DNA from: CAVXYG01 sp963766005
Lineage (GTDB): Bacteria; Actinomycetota; Actinomycetes; S36-B12; GCA-2699445
Direction of reading: 5' to 3'
DNA length: 64,000 nucleotides
Assembly: GCA_963766005.1 (NCBI GenBank)
Contig: CAVXYG010000005.1
Span: forward strand, 67,896-131,895
The notes below the pieces were generated by a model. That model did no database searches, was not told the DNA's origin, and saw only the letters and a program-made list of their open reading frames with translations. Positions within the stretch are counted from its first letter, which is position 1. Every line of letters starts with the position of its first letter. The position numbers and the translations under genes are program-made. This document shows, piece by piece, positions 36,644 through 44,873 of this stretch.

Positions 36644-38532
36644 TGACGACCGACTCGGACGTGGAGCGGATCCGCACGCACGCGACCACCAAGCCCGTAC
36701 TCCGACTGGTCGCCTGCGGCTCCGTCGACGACGGCAAGTCCACCCTGATCGGGCGCCTCCTCGTGGAGACCGACTCGGTACCCCTCGACCAGTTGGAGTA
36801 CGCGCGGACCACACGGCGCGGCGGATCGACCATCCCCGTGGGAGTGATCGACTATTCTCTGCTGACCGACGGCCTGGAGGCCGAGCGGGAACAGGGCATC
36901 ACCATCGACGTGGCCTACCGGCACCTCGATCTGCCCAACGGCCGCCGCGTCATCATCGCCGACGCCCCCGGGCACGAGCAGTACACGCGCAACATGGCCG
37001 TGGCCGCCTCGACCGCCGATATGGCGTTCCTCCTCGTCGATGCGGCCCGGGGCCTGCGCCCGCAGACGTTCCGCCATCTCACGGTGTGCGCGCTCATGGG
37101 CGTGCGCAGCATCGTCGTGGCGATCAACAAGATGGACCTCGTCGGCTACGAGCAGGCCACGTACGAGGAACTGACCGGGGGGCTGCGCGCGGCTGCCGCA
37201 CGGCTGGGCATCGCGGAGGTGACCTCCATCCCCGTCAGCGCCATCACCGGGGCGAACGTCATGACCAGCGGTGCAGCCGACATGCCGTGGTACGCCGGCT
37301 CGACGGTGCTCGACGCGTTGGAGGACTGGACGCCGAGCGAGGCGGACCTGGGGCCCTTCCGGTTGCCGGTGCAGTACGTCTCCCGGGCCGAGGGCAACTT
37401 CCGCGGCTACGCCGGCACGGTCGTGAGCGGCTCCGTCGCCGTGGGCGACGAGATCGGTGTCGCCGACTCCGGCCAGACCGCAATCGTGGACCGGCTGGTG
37501 ACAGCGAACGGCGACGTCCGCATCGCAGCGTCCGGTGAGGCTGTCACGGTGACCCTGAACCGCGAGGTCGACGTCACCCGCGGGGATCTGCTGACCGGCA
37601 CCGGTCCGGATGCCGCACAGCCGGCCGACCGGTTCTCCGCCGACATGGTGTGGCTGGGCGAGGAGCCGCTGGCGCATGGCCGCTCCTACCTCCTGGCCGT
37701 CGGCCCTCGGATGGTCCCGGCGACGGTCACCTCGGTTCGGCACCGCCTCGATGTCGTCACCGGTCGGCAGGACGCGGCGCGGCTGCTGCGGATGAACGAC
37801 ATCGGGCGCGTCGAGCTGGCCACTGACCAGCCGATCCCGCTTGACCAGTACGACCTCTGCCGCGACACCGGCGGTTTCCTGCTCATCGACCGGGTGAGCG
37901 CAGATACCGTCGCGGCGGGGCTGACTCGGCACGCCATGCGGCGCGCCTTCAACGTCACCGCGCACGAGTACGTCGTGGACCGAGCCGCTCGCAGCAGCCT
38001 GAAGGGGCATGCGCCGAAGGTCGTCTGGGTCACCGGCCTGTCCGGCGCGGGCAAATCCACGATCACCGACGCCACCGTGGGGATGCTGCACGGCATGGGT
38101 ATCCACACCTACGTCCTCGACGGCGACAACGTCCGCATGGGGCTGAACCGGGACCTCGGCTTCACGCCGGAGGACCGCGCGGAGAACGTGCGCCGCGTCG
38201 GTGAGGTCTCGCGGCTGATGCTCGATGCCGGACTGGTGGTCTTCGTGGCACTGGTGTCGCCGTTCCGCGCCGACCGGCGCCGGGTTCGCGAACTGTTCGG
38301 CGAGGAGGAATTCCTCGAGGTGTTCATCGAGACACCGCTGGCGGTCGCCGCGCAGCGCGACCCGAAGGGCCTGTACCAGAAGGCCGCCGAGGGGACGCTG
38401 CCGAACCTGACCGGCGTCGGCCAGGAGTATGAAGTGCCCGAGGAGCCGGACCTGGTGCTGGACGGCACGGCCGACCCGGCCGAGAACGCCCGCCGCCTCG
38501 CTTCCCTTGTCCTTGGGGAGTCCCCCGAGTAG
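36643..38532 (+). CDS. cysNC: Bifunctional sulfate adenylyltransferase subunit 1 / APS kinase
   Basis: 629-residue fusion. The CysN GTPase part (1-445) has P-loop GSVDDGKSTL (26-35), DAPGHEQYTRNM and NKMD, then EF-Tu-like beta-barrels. The CysC part (about 455-629) has P-loop GLSGAGKST, DGDNVRMGLNRDLGF and the ENVRRVGEV helix; it phosphorylates APS to PAPS. The fused arrangement is common in actinomycetes. A hairpin terminator follows 20 bp after the stop. Confidence 0.97.
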   Translation: MTTDSDVERIRTHATTKPVLRLVACGSVDDGKSTLIGRLLVETDSVPLDQLEYARTTRRGGSTIPVGVIDYSLLTDGLEAEREQGITIDVAYRHLDLPNGRRVIIADAPGHEQYTRNMAVAASTADMAFLLVDAARGLRPQTFRHLTVCALMGVRSIVVAINKMDLVGYEQATYEELTGGLRAAAARLGIAEVTSIPVSAITGANVMTSGAADMPWYAGSTVLDALEDWTPSEADLGPFRLPVQYVSRAEGNFRGYAGTVVSGSVAVGDEIGVADSGQTAIVDRLVTANGDVRIAASGEAVTVTLNREVDVTRGDLLTGTGPDAAQPADRFSADMVWLGEEPLAHGRSYLLAVGPRMVPATVTSVRHRLDVVTGRQDAARLLRMNDIGRVELATDQPIPLDQYDLCRDTGGFLLIDRVSADTVAAGLTRHAMRRAFNVTAHEYVVDRAARSSLKGHAPKVVWVTGLSGAGKSTITDATVGMLHGMGIHTYVLDGDNVRMGLNRDLGFTPEDRAENVRRVGEVSRLMLDAGLVVFVALVSPFRADRRRVRELFGEEEFLEVFIETPLAVAAQRDPKGLYQKAAEGTLPNLTGVGQEYEVPEEPDLVLDGTADPAENARRLASLVLGESPE

Positions 38533-38551
38533 CGACCCCGGCCTCCGCTGT

Positions 38552-38599
38552 GTTGATCGTCGCGAATTCTGGCTCTGGCGCAGAATCGCAACGATCAAC
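38552..38599. terminator. Bidirectional hairpin between cysNC and the rhodanese gene
   Basis: Arms GTTGATCGT (38552-38560) and ACGATCAAC (38591-38599) are perfect complements. The stem continues with GCGAATTCTG against CAGAATCGC with one bulge, and a short loop GCTCTGG. It lies between converging stops, so it probably serves both. Confidence 0.75.
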
Positions 38600-38612
38600 G
38601 CCGCCGCACCAC

Positions 38613-39065
38613 TCAGGCGACGGGCAGGCCTGCCGACTGCCAGGCGAGGATGCCGCCGCGCAACTCGTACGGTGCGGCGAAGCCCTCCTGGAGCATGAAG
38701 GCTGTGGCGGTCGCAGACCTGTTGCCGCTGCGACAGTAGACGGCATAGGTCAGGTCCGGGTCCAGCTCGGCCATGCGGTCGGCGAAGTCTGGGGCGTTGA
38801 GGTCCACGTTCGTCGCGCCGTCGAGGTGGCCGTCCGCGTACTCCTGCGGCGTGCGCACGTCGAGCAGGACCACGCCGGGCTGCTCGGCCGCTGCGGCGAA
38901 ATCGGCAGGCGCCAGCAACGACACGGAACCGGGCTGCGGAGCAGCGATCTGCGAGGGACTGCTTGCGCCGCCCGAGGCGTCGTCGGTGGTGGCGGAGCAG
39001 CCGGTGAAGGCCAGCGCCAAGGCGATCGGGATGGCGGCCAACGATGCCGCGCGAAGGGATCTCAC
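38613..39065 (-). CDS. Rhodanese-like lipoprotein
   Basis: 150 residues. The signal peptide ends at a lipobox-like AFTGC with Cys23, so the protein is probably lipid-anchored outside the membrane. A Ser/Gly/Pro linker (24-48) precedes a single rhodanese domain with LLDVRTPQEYADGHLDGA and active Cys111 in YCRSGNRS. Such domains carry persulfide sulfur. The GTG at 39065 has a TATCAT hexamer 6 nt upstream, inside a CsoR/CstR-type palindrome, so expression is probably controlled by a persulfide- or copper-sensing repressor. cysDNC is on the other side of the shared terminator. Confidence 0.88.
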   Translation of the reverse strand: MRSLRAASLAAIPIALALAFTGCSATTDDASGGASSPSQIAAPQPGSVSLLAPADFAAAAEQPGVVLLDVRTPQEYADGHLDGATNVDLNAPDFADRMAELDPDLTYAVYCRSGNRSATATAFMLQEGFAAPYELRGGILAWQSAGLPVA

Positions 39066-39071
39066 GGAATC

Positions 39072-39077
39072 ATGATA
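39072..39077 (-). promoter_or_regulatory. Leaderless -10 element of the rhodanese gene
   Basis: On the minus strand TATCAT, 6 nt, then GTG 39065. It overlaps the palindromic operator at 39074-39095. Confidence 0.5.
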
Positions 39078-39095
39078 TACCCCTGGGGGTATATC
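39074..39095. promoter_or_regulatory. CsoR/CstR-family operator palindrome
   Basis: Perfect 10-bp inverted repeat with arms GATATACCCC and GGGGTATATC around a central TG. It matches the ATACCC...GGGTAT operator type bound by the CsoR/RcnR/CstR family of copper or persulfide sensors. It overlaps the -10 of the rhodanese gene, so a bound repressor would block transcription. The regulator gene is not in the window. Confidence 0.65.
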
Positions 39096-39455
39096 GCCAA
39101 GGTGTTCGAAGGCGCCCTCTGCGCCTCACGGAATCGGCAGACATGCAGGCAGAGGGCACCGACTGGCGCCCTCTGCCTGGAATCCGATCGGGCGCTCCCC
39201 GGCGATGCCCGATCAGGAATCATGAGCCACCAGGACGGTCCCGAACGCCGTCCCCGTGACACCAGATGTATGCCCCGTCCCGAGGCCGCGTAAACATCGA
39301 CCGGGCCGGCGGGCCGCTGGGCCGCGCCCGGGCCTCCCCGTGACCGAGGCCGGGACAGGGCGAGGGCAGGCGCCCGGCTGTGGGTCGGCAGACCCGGCTG
39401 GGCCCATCTGGTGGTGCCCTGTCAGCGCAGTCGCGGCCCGTACGCCCTTGCCCTG
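39096..39455. other. Non-coding interval with repeats and a strong hairpin
   Basis: About 360 bp without a credible gene. A perfect 11-bp hairpin AGGCAGAGGGC (39147-39157) and GCCCTCTGCCT (39168-39178) with a 10-nt loop may end the wax ester synthase transcript. A further partial copy of the right arm (GGCGCCCTCTGC, about 39112-39123) could pair alternatively. CTCACGGAATC at 39061-39071 recurs at 39125-39135, and GGAATCATGA at 39066-39075 recurs at 39216-39225. Confidence 0.5.
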
Positions 39456-40832
39456 CTACCCCGCGACGGCAGCGTGCAGCTCCGCAAGGGTCCGCTCGAT
39501 ACCCTCGACGAGCAGATCAACATCAGGGACCTTGTCGTAGTCGGCGGTGATACCGCAGTTGAGTTGCCCGTCATAGGACACGATCGCCACCGTGATCAGC
39601 TGATTCATCCCCAGCGGCACGTACGGCAGCATCCGACGCAGCGGCCGGCGCAGCAGGTACAGCTGTTGGCTTGGGCCCGGCACATTGGTGGTGATGGTCG
39701 CGACCATCGGCTGCGGGACCCGCGCGGCGAGGCGCCCGGCCGCGGCGAAGAGGGCGGGCGGGAGGAAGACCGCGTTGGCGACCAGGCTGTCGGTCCCCTG
39801 CAGCAGACCGCTGGCCTTCACCTCGGCCATGTCCTCCCGCACGGCCAACAGCCGTTGCACCGGATCGCGGACACCGACGGGCAGATCGGTGAACAGCGCC
39901 GCCACCTCGTTGCCCCCGGGCTGGGCCTCTGCCGGCCGAACCGACACCGGCACCAGGGAGCGCACGAAGTCGTCCCCGCCCAGGGCGACCCCGCGACCGA
40001 GCAGGAAGCTGCGGAAGCCACCGGCGATGGCGGTGAGGATGACATCGTTCACGGTGCCGCCGAGGGCGTTCTTGATCTCCTTGGCCTGCTCCAGGTCGCC
40101 CTCTGCCCAGGCCCAGCGTCGGTGGGTGCCCGGCTGGCCGAGCAAGTGCGCCTCGGTATGCACCAGTTCCCTGCCGAGGCGGAGCGTGCCGGCCGCGGTT
40201 GCAGCGATCGATTGCACCGCCTGTCGCGGGATCTCCAGAGCGGTCCCCATCTCCCTCAGCCGCTTGCCCGGTTGCCGGACGCCCTCCAGGAGCGAGGAGG
40301 CCAGACGGGAGGCGAAACTGGGCCACGGCTGCGGCTCCCAGGTGGATGGCTCCACCGGTTGCAGATCGGGTCGCGCGTCGAGCAGCACCTCCATCAGATC
40401 CGCGCCGGACAGGCCGTCGACCATCGCGTGGTGCACCTTGCTCACCAGGGCGAACCGGCCGCCCGCCAGTCCCTCGATGAGCCACATCTCCCACGCAGGC
40501 CGCGTGAGGTCCAGCCGCAGGGACAGGATCCGACCCGTCACCGCACGCAACTGCTCGTCGGTCCCAGGCTCCGGGAGCGCAGTGTGGCGCACGTGGTAGT
40601 ACAGGTGAAAGTGCGGATCGTCGAGCCAGGCCGGGGGGCCGAGGTCCAAGGGCATGCGGGAGATCACCTGCCGGTAGCGGGGGATGCGGTCGAGGCGACC
40701 GTCCAGGAACGCGACGAATTCCCGGAACGACGGCGCGGGTCCGTCGAAGATCAACAGCCCGCCGATATGCATCGGCAGGTTGTCGCGCTCCAGATTCACG
40801 AAGGCGTCATCCAACGGCGACAGGTGCTCCAC
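39456..40832 (-). CDS. Wax ester synthase / diacylglycerol acyltransferase
   Basis: 458-residue WS/DGAT enzyme making triacylglycerol or wax esters from acyl-CoA. The catalytic HHAMVDG (HHxxxDG) is at 134-140 in KVHHAMVDGLSGADL; NDVILTAIAGG and the closing TNVPGP and GITADYD blocks are typical. The start MEHLSPLDDAFVNLE is the family N-terminus. GTG 40832 has TAGCCT 6 nt upstream. In mycobacteria related genes (tgs1) belong to the DosR dormancy regulon, notable given the DevRS-like pair here. Confidence 0.93.
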   Translation of the reverse strand: MEHLSPLDDAFVNLERDNLPMHIGGLLIFDGPAPSFREFVAFLDGRLDRIPRYRQVISRMPLDLGPPAWLDDPHFHLYYHVRHTALPEPGTDEQLRAVTGRILSLRLDLTRPAWEMWLIEGLAGGRFALVSKVHHAMVDGLSGADLMEVLLDARPDLQPVEPSTWEPQPWPSFASRLASSLLEGVRQPGKRLREMGTALEIPRQAVQSIAATAAGTLRLGRELVHTEAHLLGQPGTHRRWAWAEGDLEQAKEIKNALGGTVNDVILTAIAGGFRSFLLGRGVALGGDDFVRSLVPVSVRPAEAQPGGNEVAALFTDLPVGVRDPVQRLLAVREDMAEVKASGLLQGTDSLVANAVFLPPALFAAAGRLAARVPQPMVATITTNVPGPSQQLYLLRRPLRRMLPYVPLGMNQLITVAIVSYDGQLNCGITADYDKVPDVDLLVEGIERTLAELHAAVAG

Positions 40833-40838
40833 ACGCGC

Positions 40839-40844
40839 AGGCTA
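40839..40844 (-). promoter_or_regulatory. Leaderless -10 element of the wax ester synthase gene
   Basis: On the minus strand TAGCCT, 6 nt, then GTG 40832. Confidence 0.5.
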
Positions 40845-40888
40845 GTCCAGCACTGCGCGTGACGGGCCGCTCGTGGCAGGGTCTCGGC

Positions 40889-41317
40889 ATGGACACACTG
40901 CGCCTGCGCGACGGCCGGGCCATCCCGGCGCAGGAGTTGACGTGGACGTTCGCCAGGGCGACCGGCCCGGGCGGGCAGTCGGTGAACACCACGGATTCGG
41001 CCGTGCGGTTGGCCTGGCGCGTGACCGGTTCGGCGATCCTCGCTGCCGACGAGCAGGAGCGGATCCGACGGCGGGCGGCGCGGCGGATCGTCGATGATGC
41101 GCTCGTCGTGACGGCCCGCGAGCACCGCAGCCAGTGGGCCAACCGGAAGGCGGCCGCCGACCGGCTCGTCGATCTGGTCGATCAGGCGCTGGCCCCGCCT
41201 CCGGCCACCCGCCGCAGCACCGCGCCGAGCGCCTCAGCCCGGGCGAAGCGACGCCGGCACAAGCGGGAACGAGGTCAGGTGAAGCGCCTGCGCCAACGGC
41301 CCGGGGCCGACGACTAG
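40889..41317 (+). CDS. arfB: Alternative ribosome-rescue factor ArfB (peptidyl-tRNA hydrolase)
   Basis: 142 residues. A single release-factor catalytic domain has the GGQ motif at 28-30 in ATGPGGQSVNTTDSAVRL, and there is no codon-recognition domain. The C-terminus is a long basic tail (ARAKRRRHKRERGQVKRLRQ) that in ArfB/YaeJ enters the mRNA channel of stalled ribosomes. Length equals that of E. coli ArfB (140). It is divergent from the wax ester synthase with 56 bp between. Confidence 0.93.
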   Translation: MDTLRLRDGRAIPAQELTWTFARATGPGGQSVNTTDSAVRLAWRVTGSAILAADEQERIRRRAARRIVDDALVVTAREHRSQWANRKAAADRLVDLVDQALAPPPATRRSTAPSASARAKRRRHKRERGQVKRLRQRPGADD

Positions 41318-41586
41318 GGCTCAAGCGCGCCCGGCGCCGCAATGACGCCCGCGGCGGGACCTGGGAGGCTCCTCGGGCGGGCCGCGAACTCCCGGCGACT
41401 GGCTGCCCGGCACCACGGCTGCAGCGCTGCTTGCCGCTGGGCCTGCGATGCTCCGGACGGGACAAGCAGGAGTGTCGAGGGCTGGTCCACCCGTACCGCA
41501 CGGCGACTCGCCGCGGACCTCCGAAGCGACGGACGCGGGCCCGCGGCGGAGCGGGTCGGCGGGGCAAGCGCGAGGCGTCCGCGCCG
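41318..41586. other. Interval between arfB and pflA
   Basis: About 270 bp between converging genes. Nothing recognisable: no hairpin of note and no coding signal. Confidence 0.4.
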
Positions 41587-42369
41587 CTACACGATCGCTT
41601 CCAGACCCCGGGCTGGAAGACCGCCAGCGCCGCCGCGACCTGCTCCGGCGACGGGGTGGGGGTGTGCAGGAGGGGGTAGGTGCGGCCCAGCGCCGCGTAC
41701 TTGTCCACCCCGAGCGTGTGGTACGGCAGCACCTCGATCCGGTCGATGATGGGCTGCAGCTCGCTGGCAGATCGCCGCGACCTCGTCCACGTGCTCGGGC
41801 TCATCGGTGAGACCGGGCACCAGGACGAACCGGATCCACAGCCGCGTCCCCCGCTCCAGCAACCGTGCGGCGAACTGCAGCAACTCGTCGAACTTGCCGG
41901 TTGAGGTGACGTAGGCGTAGCGGCGGGGATTGCCGGCCTTGATATCGAGCAGGACCAGATCGAGGTTGTCGAGCAAGCGATCGCTGGCACGCATCCCGCC
42001 CATCCCCGAGGTGTCGAGCGCGGTGTGCAGGCCGAGCTCCTGCTTGGCACCCTCGAACACGTCGGCGACGAACTCGGGCTGCTGCAGCGGCTCGCCGCCG
42101 GTCAGCGTGAGCCCGCCGTCGCGGCTGATGAAGGCGCTGTACTTCGCCACCTCCGCCAGCAGCCGCTTCACCGTGGTCCGGTCCCCGAGCCGCATCATCT
42201 GCGTATCCGGGTTGTGGCAGTACAGGCACCGCAGCGGACAGCCCGACAGGAACACGGTGTACCTGGGTCCCGGCCCGTTCACGCCCGACGTGGTCTCCGC
42301 GGAGTGCACGAAACCGACGCGCGATCCGTCCTGCAGCTCCGGCGGCAGCGCACCATGAGATCCGACCAC
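41587..42369 (-). CDS. pflA: Pyruvate formate-lyase-activating enzyme (radical SAM), two compensating frameshifts
   Basis: 260 residues; glycyl-radical activase. The [4Fe-4S]-binding CX3CX2C is Cys44, Cys48, Cys51 in SGCPLRCLYCHNPDT; LTGGEPLQQPEF and LDIKAGNP follow. Near 41766 the conserved C-terminal stretch IEVLPYHTLGVDKYAALGR moves to another frame (one extra base), and near 41604-41613 it appears to return to the original frame to end GLEAIV. The uninterrupted frame therefore hides about 55 wrong residues. The GTG at 42369 lies 7 nt after the pflB stop, so the two form an operon. Confidence 0.82.
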   Translation of the reverse strand: MVGSHGALPPELQDGSRVGFVHSAETTSGVNGPGPRYTVFLSGCPLRCLYCHNPDTQMMRLGDRTTVKRLLAEVAKYSAFISRDGGLTLTGGEPLQQPEFVADVFEGAKQELGLHTALDTSGMGGMRASDRLLDNLDLVLLDIKAGNPRRYAYVTSTGKFDELLQFAARLLERGTRLWIRFVLVPGLTDEPEHVDEVAAICQRAAAHHRPDRGAAVPHARGGQVRGAGPHLPPPAHPHPVAGAGRGGAGGLPARGLEAIV

Positions 42370-42376
42370 GAGCCGC

Positions 42377-44641
42377 TCAGATGCTCATATGGAAGGTCCG
42401 CTCGATGACATCGCGCTGCTGCTCCTTGCTCAGCCGCACGAAGTTCACCGCGTACCCGCTCACCCGGATCGTCAGCTGCGGGTAGTTCTCCGGATGGTCC
42501 ATGGCGTCGACCAGCATCTCCCGGTTGAGCACGTTGACGTTCATGTGGAAGCCCTCCGAGGAGATGTATCCGTCGAGGATGCTGGTGAGGTTGGCGATCT
42601 GCTCCCCGCGCGTCTTGCCCAGCCCGCGCGGCACCACCGAGGCGGTCAACGAGATGCCGTCCAGCGCGTCCTGGTAGGGGATCTTCGCCACCGACAGCGC
42701 CGCGGGGATGAGGCCCTTCTGGTCGCGGCCGTGCATCGGGTTGGCCCCCGGCGCGAACGGCTCCCCTGCCTTGCGCCCGTCCGGCGTCGCCCCGGTGTGG
42801 CGGCCGTAGACGACGTTGGAGGTGATCGTGAGCACCGACTGCGTGTGCTCGGCGTTGCGGTAGGCCGGGTACTGGCGGATCTTGTCCATGAACTTGGAGA
42901 CCATCTGGACCGCCAGTGCGTCCACCCGGTCGTCATTGTTGCCGAACGCCGGGTAGCTGCCCTCGATCTCGTAGTCGACGATGAGGCCGGTCTCGTCGCG
43001 CACCGGTCGCACGGTGGCGTACTTGATGGCCGACAGCGAGTCCGCCACGATCGACAGCCCCGCGATCCCGCAGGCGAGGGTGCGCCGAGGAGCGTAGTCG
43101 TGCAGCGCCATCTCGATACGCTCGTAGGCGTACTTGTCGTGCATGTAGTGGATGACGTTGAGCGCGTTGACGTAGGTGCGCGCCAGCCAGTCCATCGCGC
43201 TGTCCAGCCGCATCAGGACTTCGTCGAATTCCAGCACATCGCCGGCGATCGGCTCCCCCAGGTCGACGATGTGCGCGCCGCTCACCTCGTCGCGGCCACC
43301 GTTGATCGCGTACAGCAGCGTCTTGGCGAGGTTGACGCGGGCACCGAAGAACTGCATCTGCTTGCCCACCGGCATCGCCGAGACGCAGCAGGCGATCGCG
43401 GTGTCGTCGTCGTAGTACTCACGCATGAGTTCATCGGACTCGTACTGGATGGCCGAGGTGTCGATGCTGACCTTGGCGCAGAACTCCTTGAAGCCGGCCG
43501 GCAGCTCCGGCGACCAGAACACGGTGATGTTCGGCTCCGGCGCCGGGCCGAGGTTGTACAGGGTCTGCAGGAACCGGAAGCTGGTGCGGGTGACCAGTGT
43601 CCGGCCGTCGGAGCCCATGCCGCCCAGGGACTCGGTGACCCACGTGGGGTCGCCGGAGAACAGCGCGTCGTACTCCGGGGTGCGCAGGAAGCGGACCATC
43701 CGCAGCTTGATGACGAAGTCGTCGATGATCTCCTGCGCCTGCTCCTCGGTCGAGCCAGCCCTCCTGCATGTCGCGCTGCAGGTAGATGTCGAGGAAGGAA
43801 CTCGGTCCGGCCCAGGCTCATCGCGGCGCCGTTCTGCTCCTTCACCGCGGCCAGGTAGCCGAAGTAGAGCCACTGGACCGCTTCCCGACCGGTGCTGGCG
43901 GGACCGCCGATGTCGTAGCCGTAGGAGGCGGCCATCTGCTTGGTCTCCGCCAGCGCGCGGATCTGCTCGTTGAGCTCCTCGCGGTCGCGGATGACGTCGT
44001 CGGTGGAGTGCAGTTCGGCGAGCAGTTGCAGTTCGGCGTTCTTGCCCTCGACAAGCCGGTCGATCCCGTACAGAGCCACCCGCCGGTAGTCGCCGATGAT
44101 CCGGCCGCGGCCGTAGGCGTCCGGCAGGCCGGTGATGATGTGGCTGCGGCGGGCGGCGCGGATGTCGGGCGTGTAGGCGTCGAAGACGCCCTGGTTGTGG
44201 GTCTTGCGGTACTTGGTGAAGATCTCCGTGACCCGAGGGTCCGGCTCGTAGCCGTACGCCCGCAGCCCCGCCTCCACCATGCGGATCCCGCCGTTGGGCA
44301 TGATCGAGCGCTTGAGCGGAGCATCGGTCTGCAGCCCGACGACGACCTCGTCGATGTCCGCTGCGATGCGGCCCGGCGCGGTGCGAGGTGATCGTGGACG
44401 GCGTGTGCGGGTCCACATCGAGGATGCCGAGCCTGCGCTCCTCCAGCATGAGGTCGGCCACGAATTCCCACAGCGCGCTCGTGCGCGGCGTCGGCCCGGC
44501 CAGGAAGGCGTCGTCGCCTTCGTAGGGGGTGTAGTTGCGCTGGATGAAGTCGCGTACGTCGATCGTGGTGTTCCACCGACCGTCGGTGAAGCTGCGCCAC
44601 GGAGCGAGGGTCGAACCCATGGCGGGCGGGGCGGTGGTCAT
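42377..44641 (-). CDS. pflB: Formate C-acetyltransferase (pyruvate formate-lyase), frameshifted
   Basis: About 753 residues after correction (E. coli 760). It converts pyruvate + CoA to acetyl-CoA + formate anaerobically. Conserved: the adjacent catalytic Cys pair in IACCVSAMPVGK and the glycyl radical Gly in IRVSGYAVNF near the C-terminus. Three single-base shifts, all +1, occur at about 44378-44384, 43793-43798 and 43745-43753; together they restore the frame. Between them the correct sequence reads APGRIAADIDEVVVGLQTD... and FLDIYLQRDMQEGWL. The start at 44641 has AGGAGGA upstream. The enzyme is oxygen-sensitive, so a facultatively anaerobic or microaerobic lifestyle is implied. Confidence 0.9.
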   Translation of the reverse strand: MTTAPPAMGSTLAPWRSFTDGRWNTTIDVRDFIQRNYTPYEGDDAFLAGPTPRTSALWEFVADLMLEERRLGILDVDPHTPSTITSHRAGPHRSGHRRGRRRAADRCSAQALDHAQRRDPHGGGGAAGVRLRAGPSGHGDLHQVPQDPQPGRLRRLHARHPRRPPQPHHHRPAGRLRPRPDHRRLPAGGSVRDRPACRGQERRTATARRTALHRRRHPRPRGAQRADPRAGGDQADGRLLRLRHRRSRQHRSGSGPVALLRLPGRGEGAERRRDEPGPDRVPSSTSTCSATCRRAGSTEEQAQEIIDDFVIKLRMVRFLRTPEYDALFSGDPTWVTESLGGMGSDGRTLVTRTSFRFLQTLYNLGPAPEPNITVFWSPELPAGFKEFCAKVSIDTSAIQYESDELMREYYDDDTAIACCVSAMPVGKQMQFFGARVNLAKTLLYAINGGRDEVSGAHIVDLGEPIAGDVLEFDEVLMRLDSAMDWLARTYVNALNVIHYMHDKYAYERIEMALHDYAPRRTLACGIAGLSIVADSLSAIKYATVRPVRDETGLIVDYEIEGSYPAFGNNDDRVDALAVQMVSKFMDKIRQYPAYRNAEHTQSVLTITSNVVYGRHTGATPDGRKAGEPFAPGANPMHGRDQKGLIPAALSVAKIPYQDALDGISLTASVVPRGLGKTRGEQIANLTSILDGYISSEGFHMNVNVLNREMLVDAMDHPENYPQLTIRVSGYAVNFVRLSKEQQRDVIERTFHMSI

Positions 44642-44814
44642 AGGGATCCTCCTGAGTGCTACCGAATATCCTGCCCCCAGTGTCTCGCCGATCGCCACGG
44701 GAGCAACTGCGGATGCGGCCGGCCTGCAGCACGCGCCCAGCACCCCATGACGCCGCACCGGCACGGCCCGACCCCAGGTCCCGCGCCCCGCGGCGCGTCG
44801 CATCGCGGACGACG

Positions 44815-44853
44815 AACGGCCCGGCCCCGGTCGATGCCGGGGGCCGGGCCGTT
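44815..44853. terminator. Terminator after fadE
   Basis: Perfect 14-bp inverted repeat AACGGCCCGGCCCC (44815-44828) and GGGGCCGGGCCGTT (44840-44853), 11-nt loop, 20 nt beyond the fadE stop on the minus strand. Confidence 0.75.
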
Positions 44854-44873
44854 GCCTGGCACTCGGTTGCCGA

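Noticed and set aside
40833..40888. DevR box upstream of wax ester synthase
   Set aside because: Only a half-site-like TGGACTAG overlapping the -10 is present; the 20-bp palindrome is absent.
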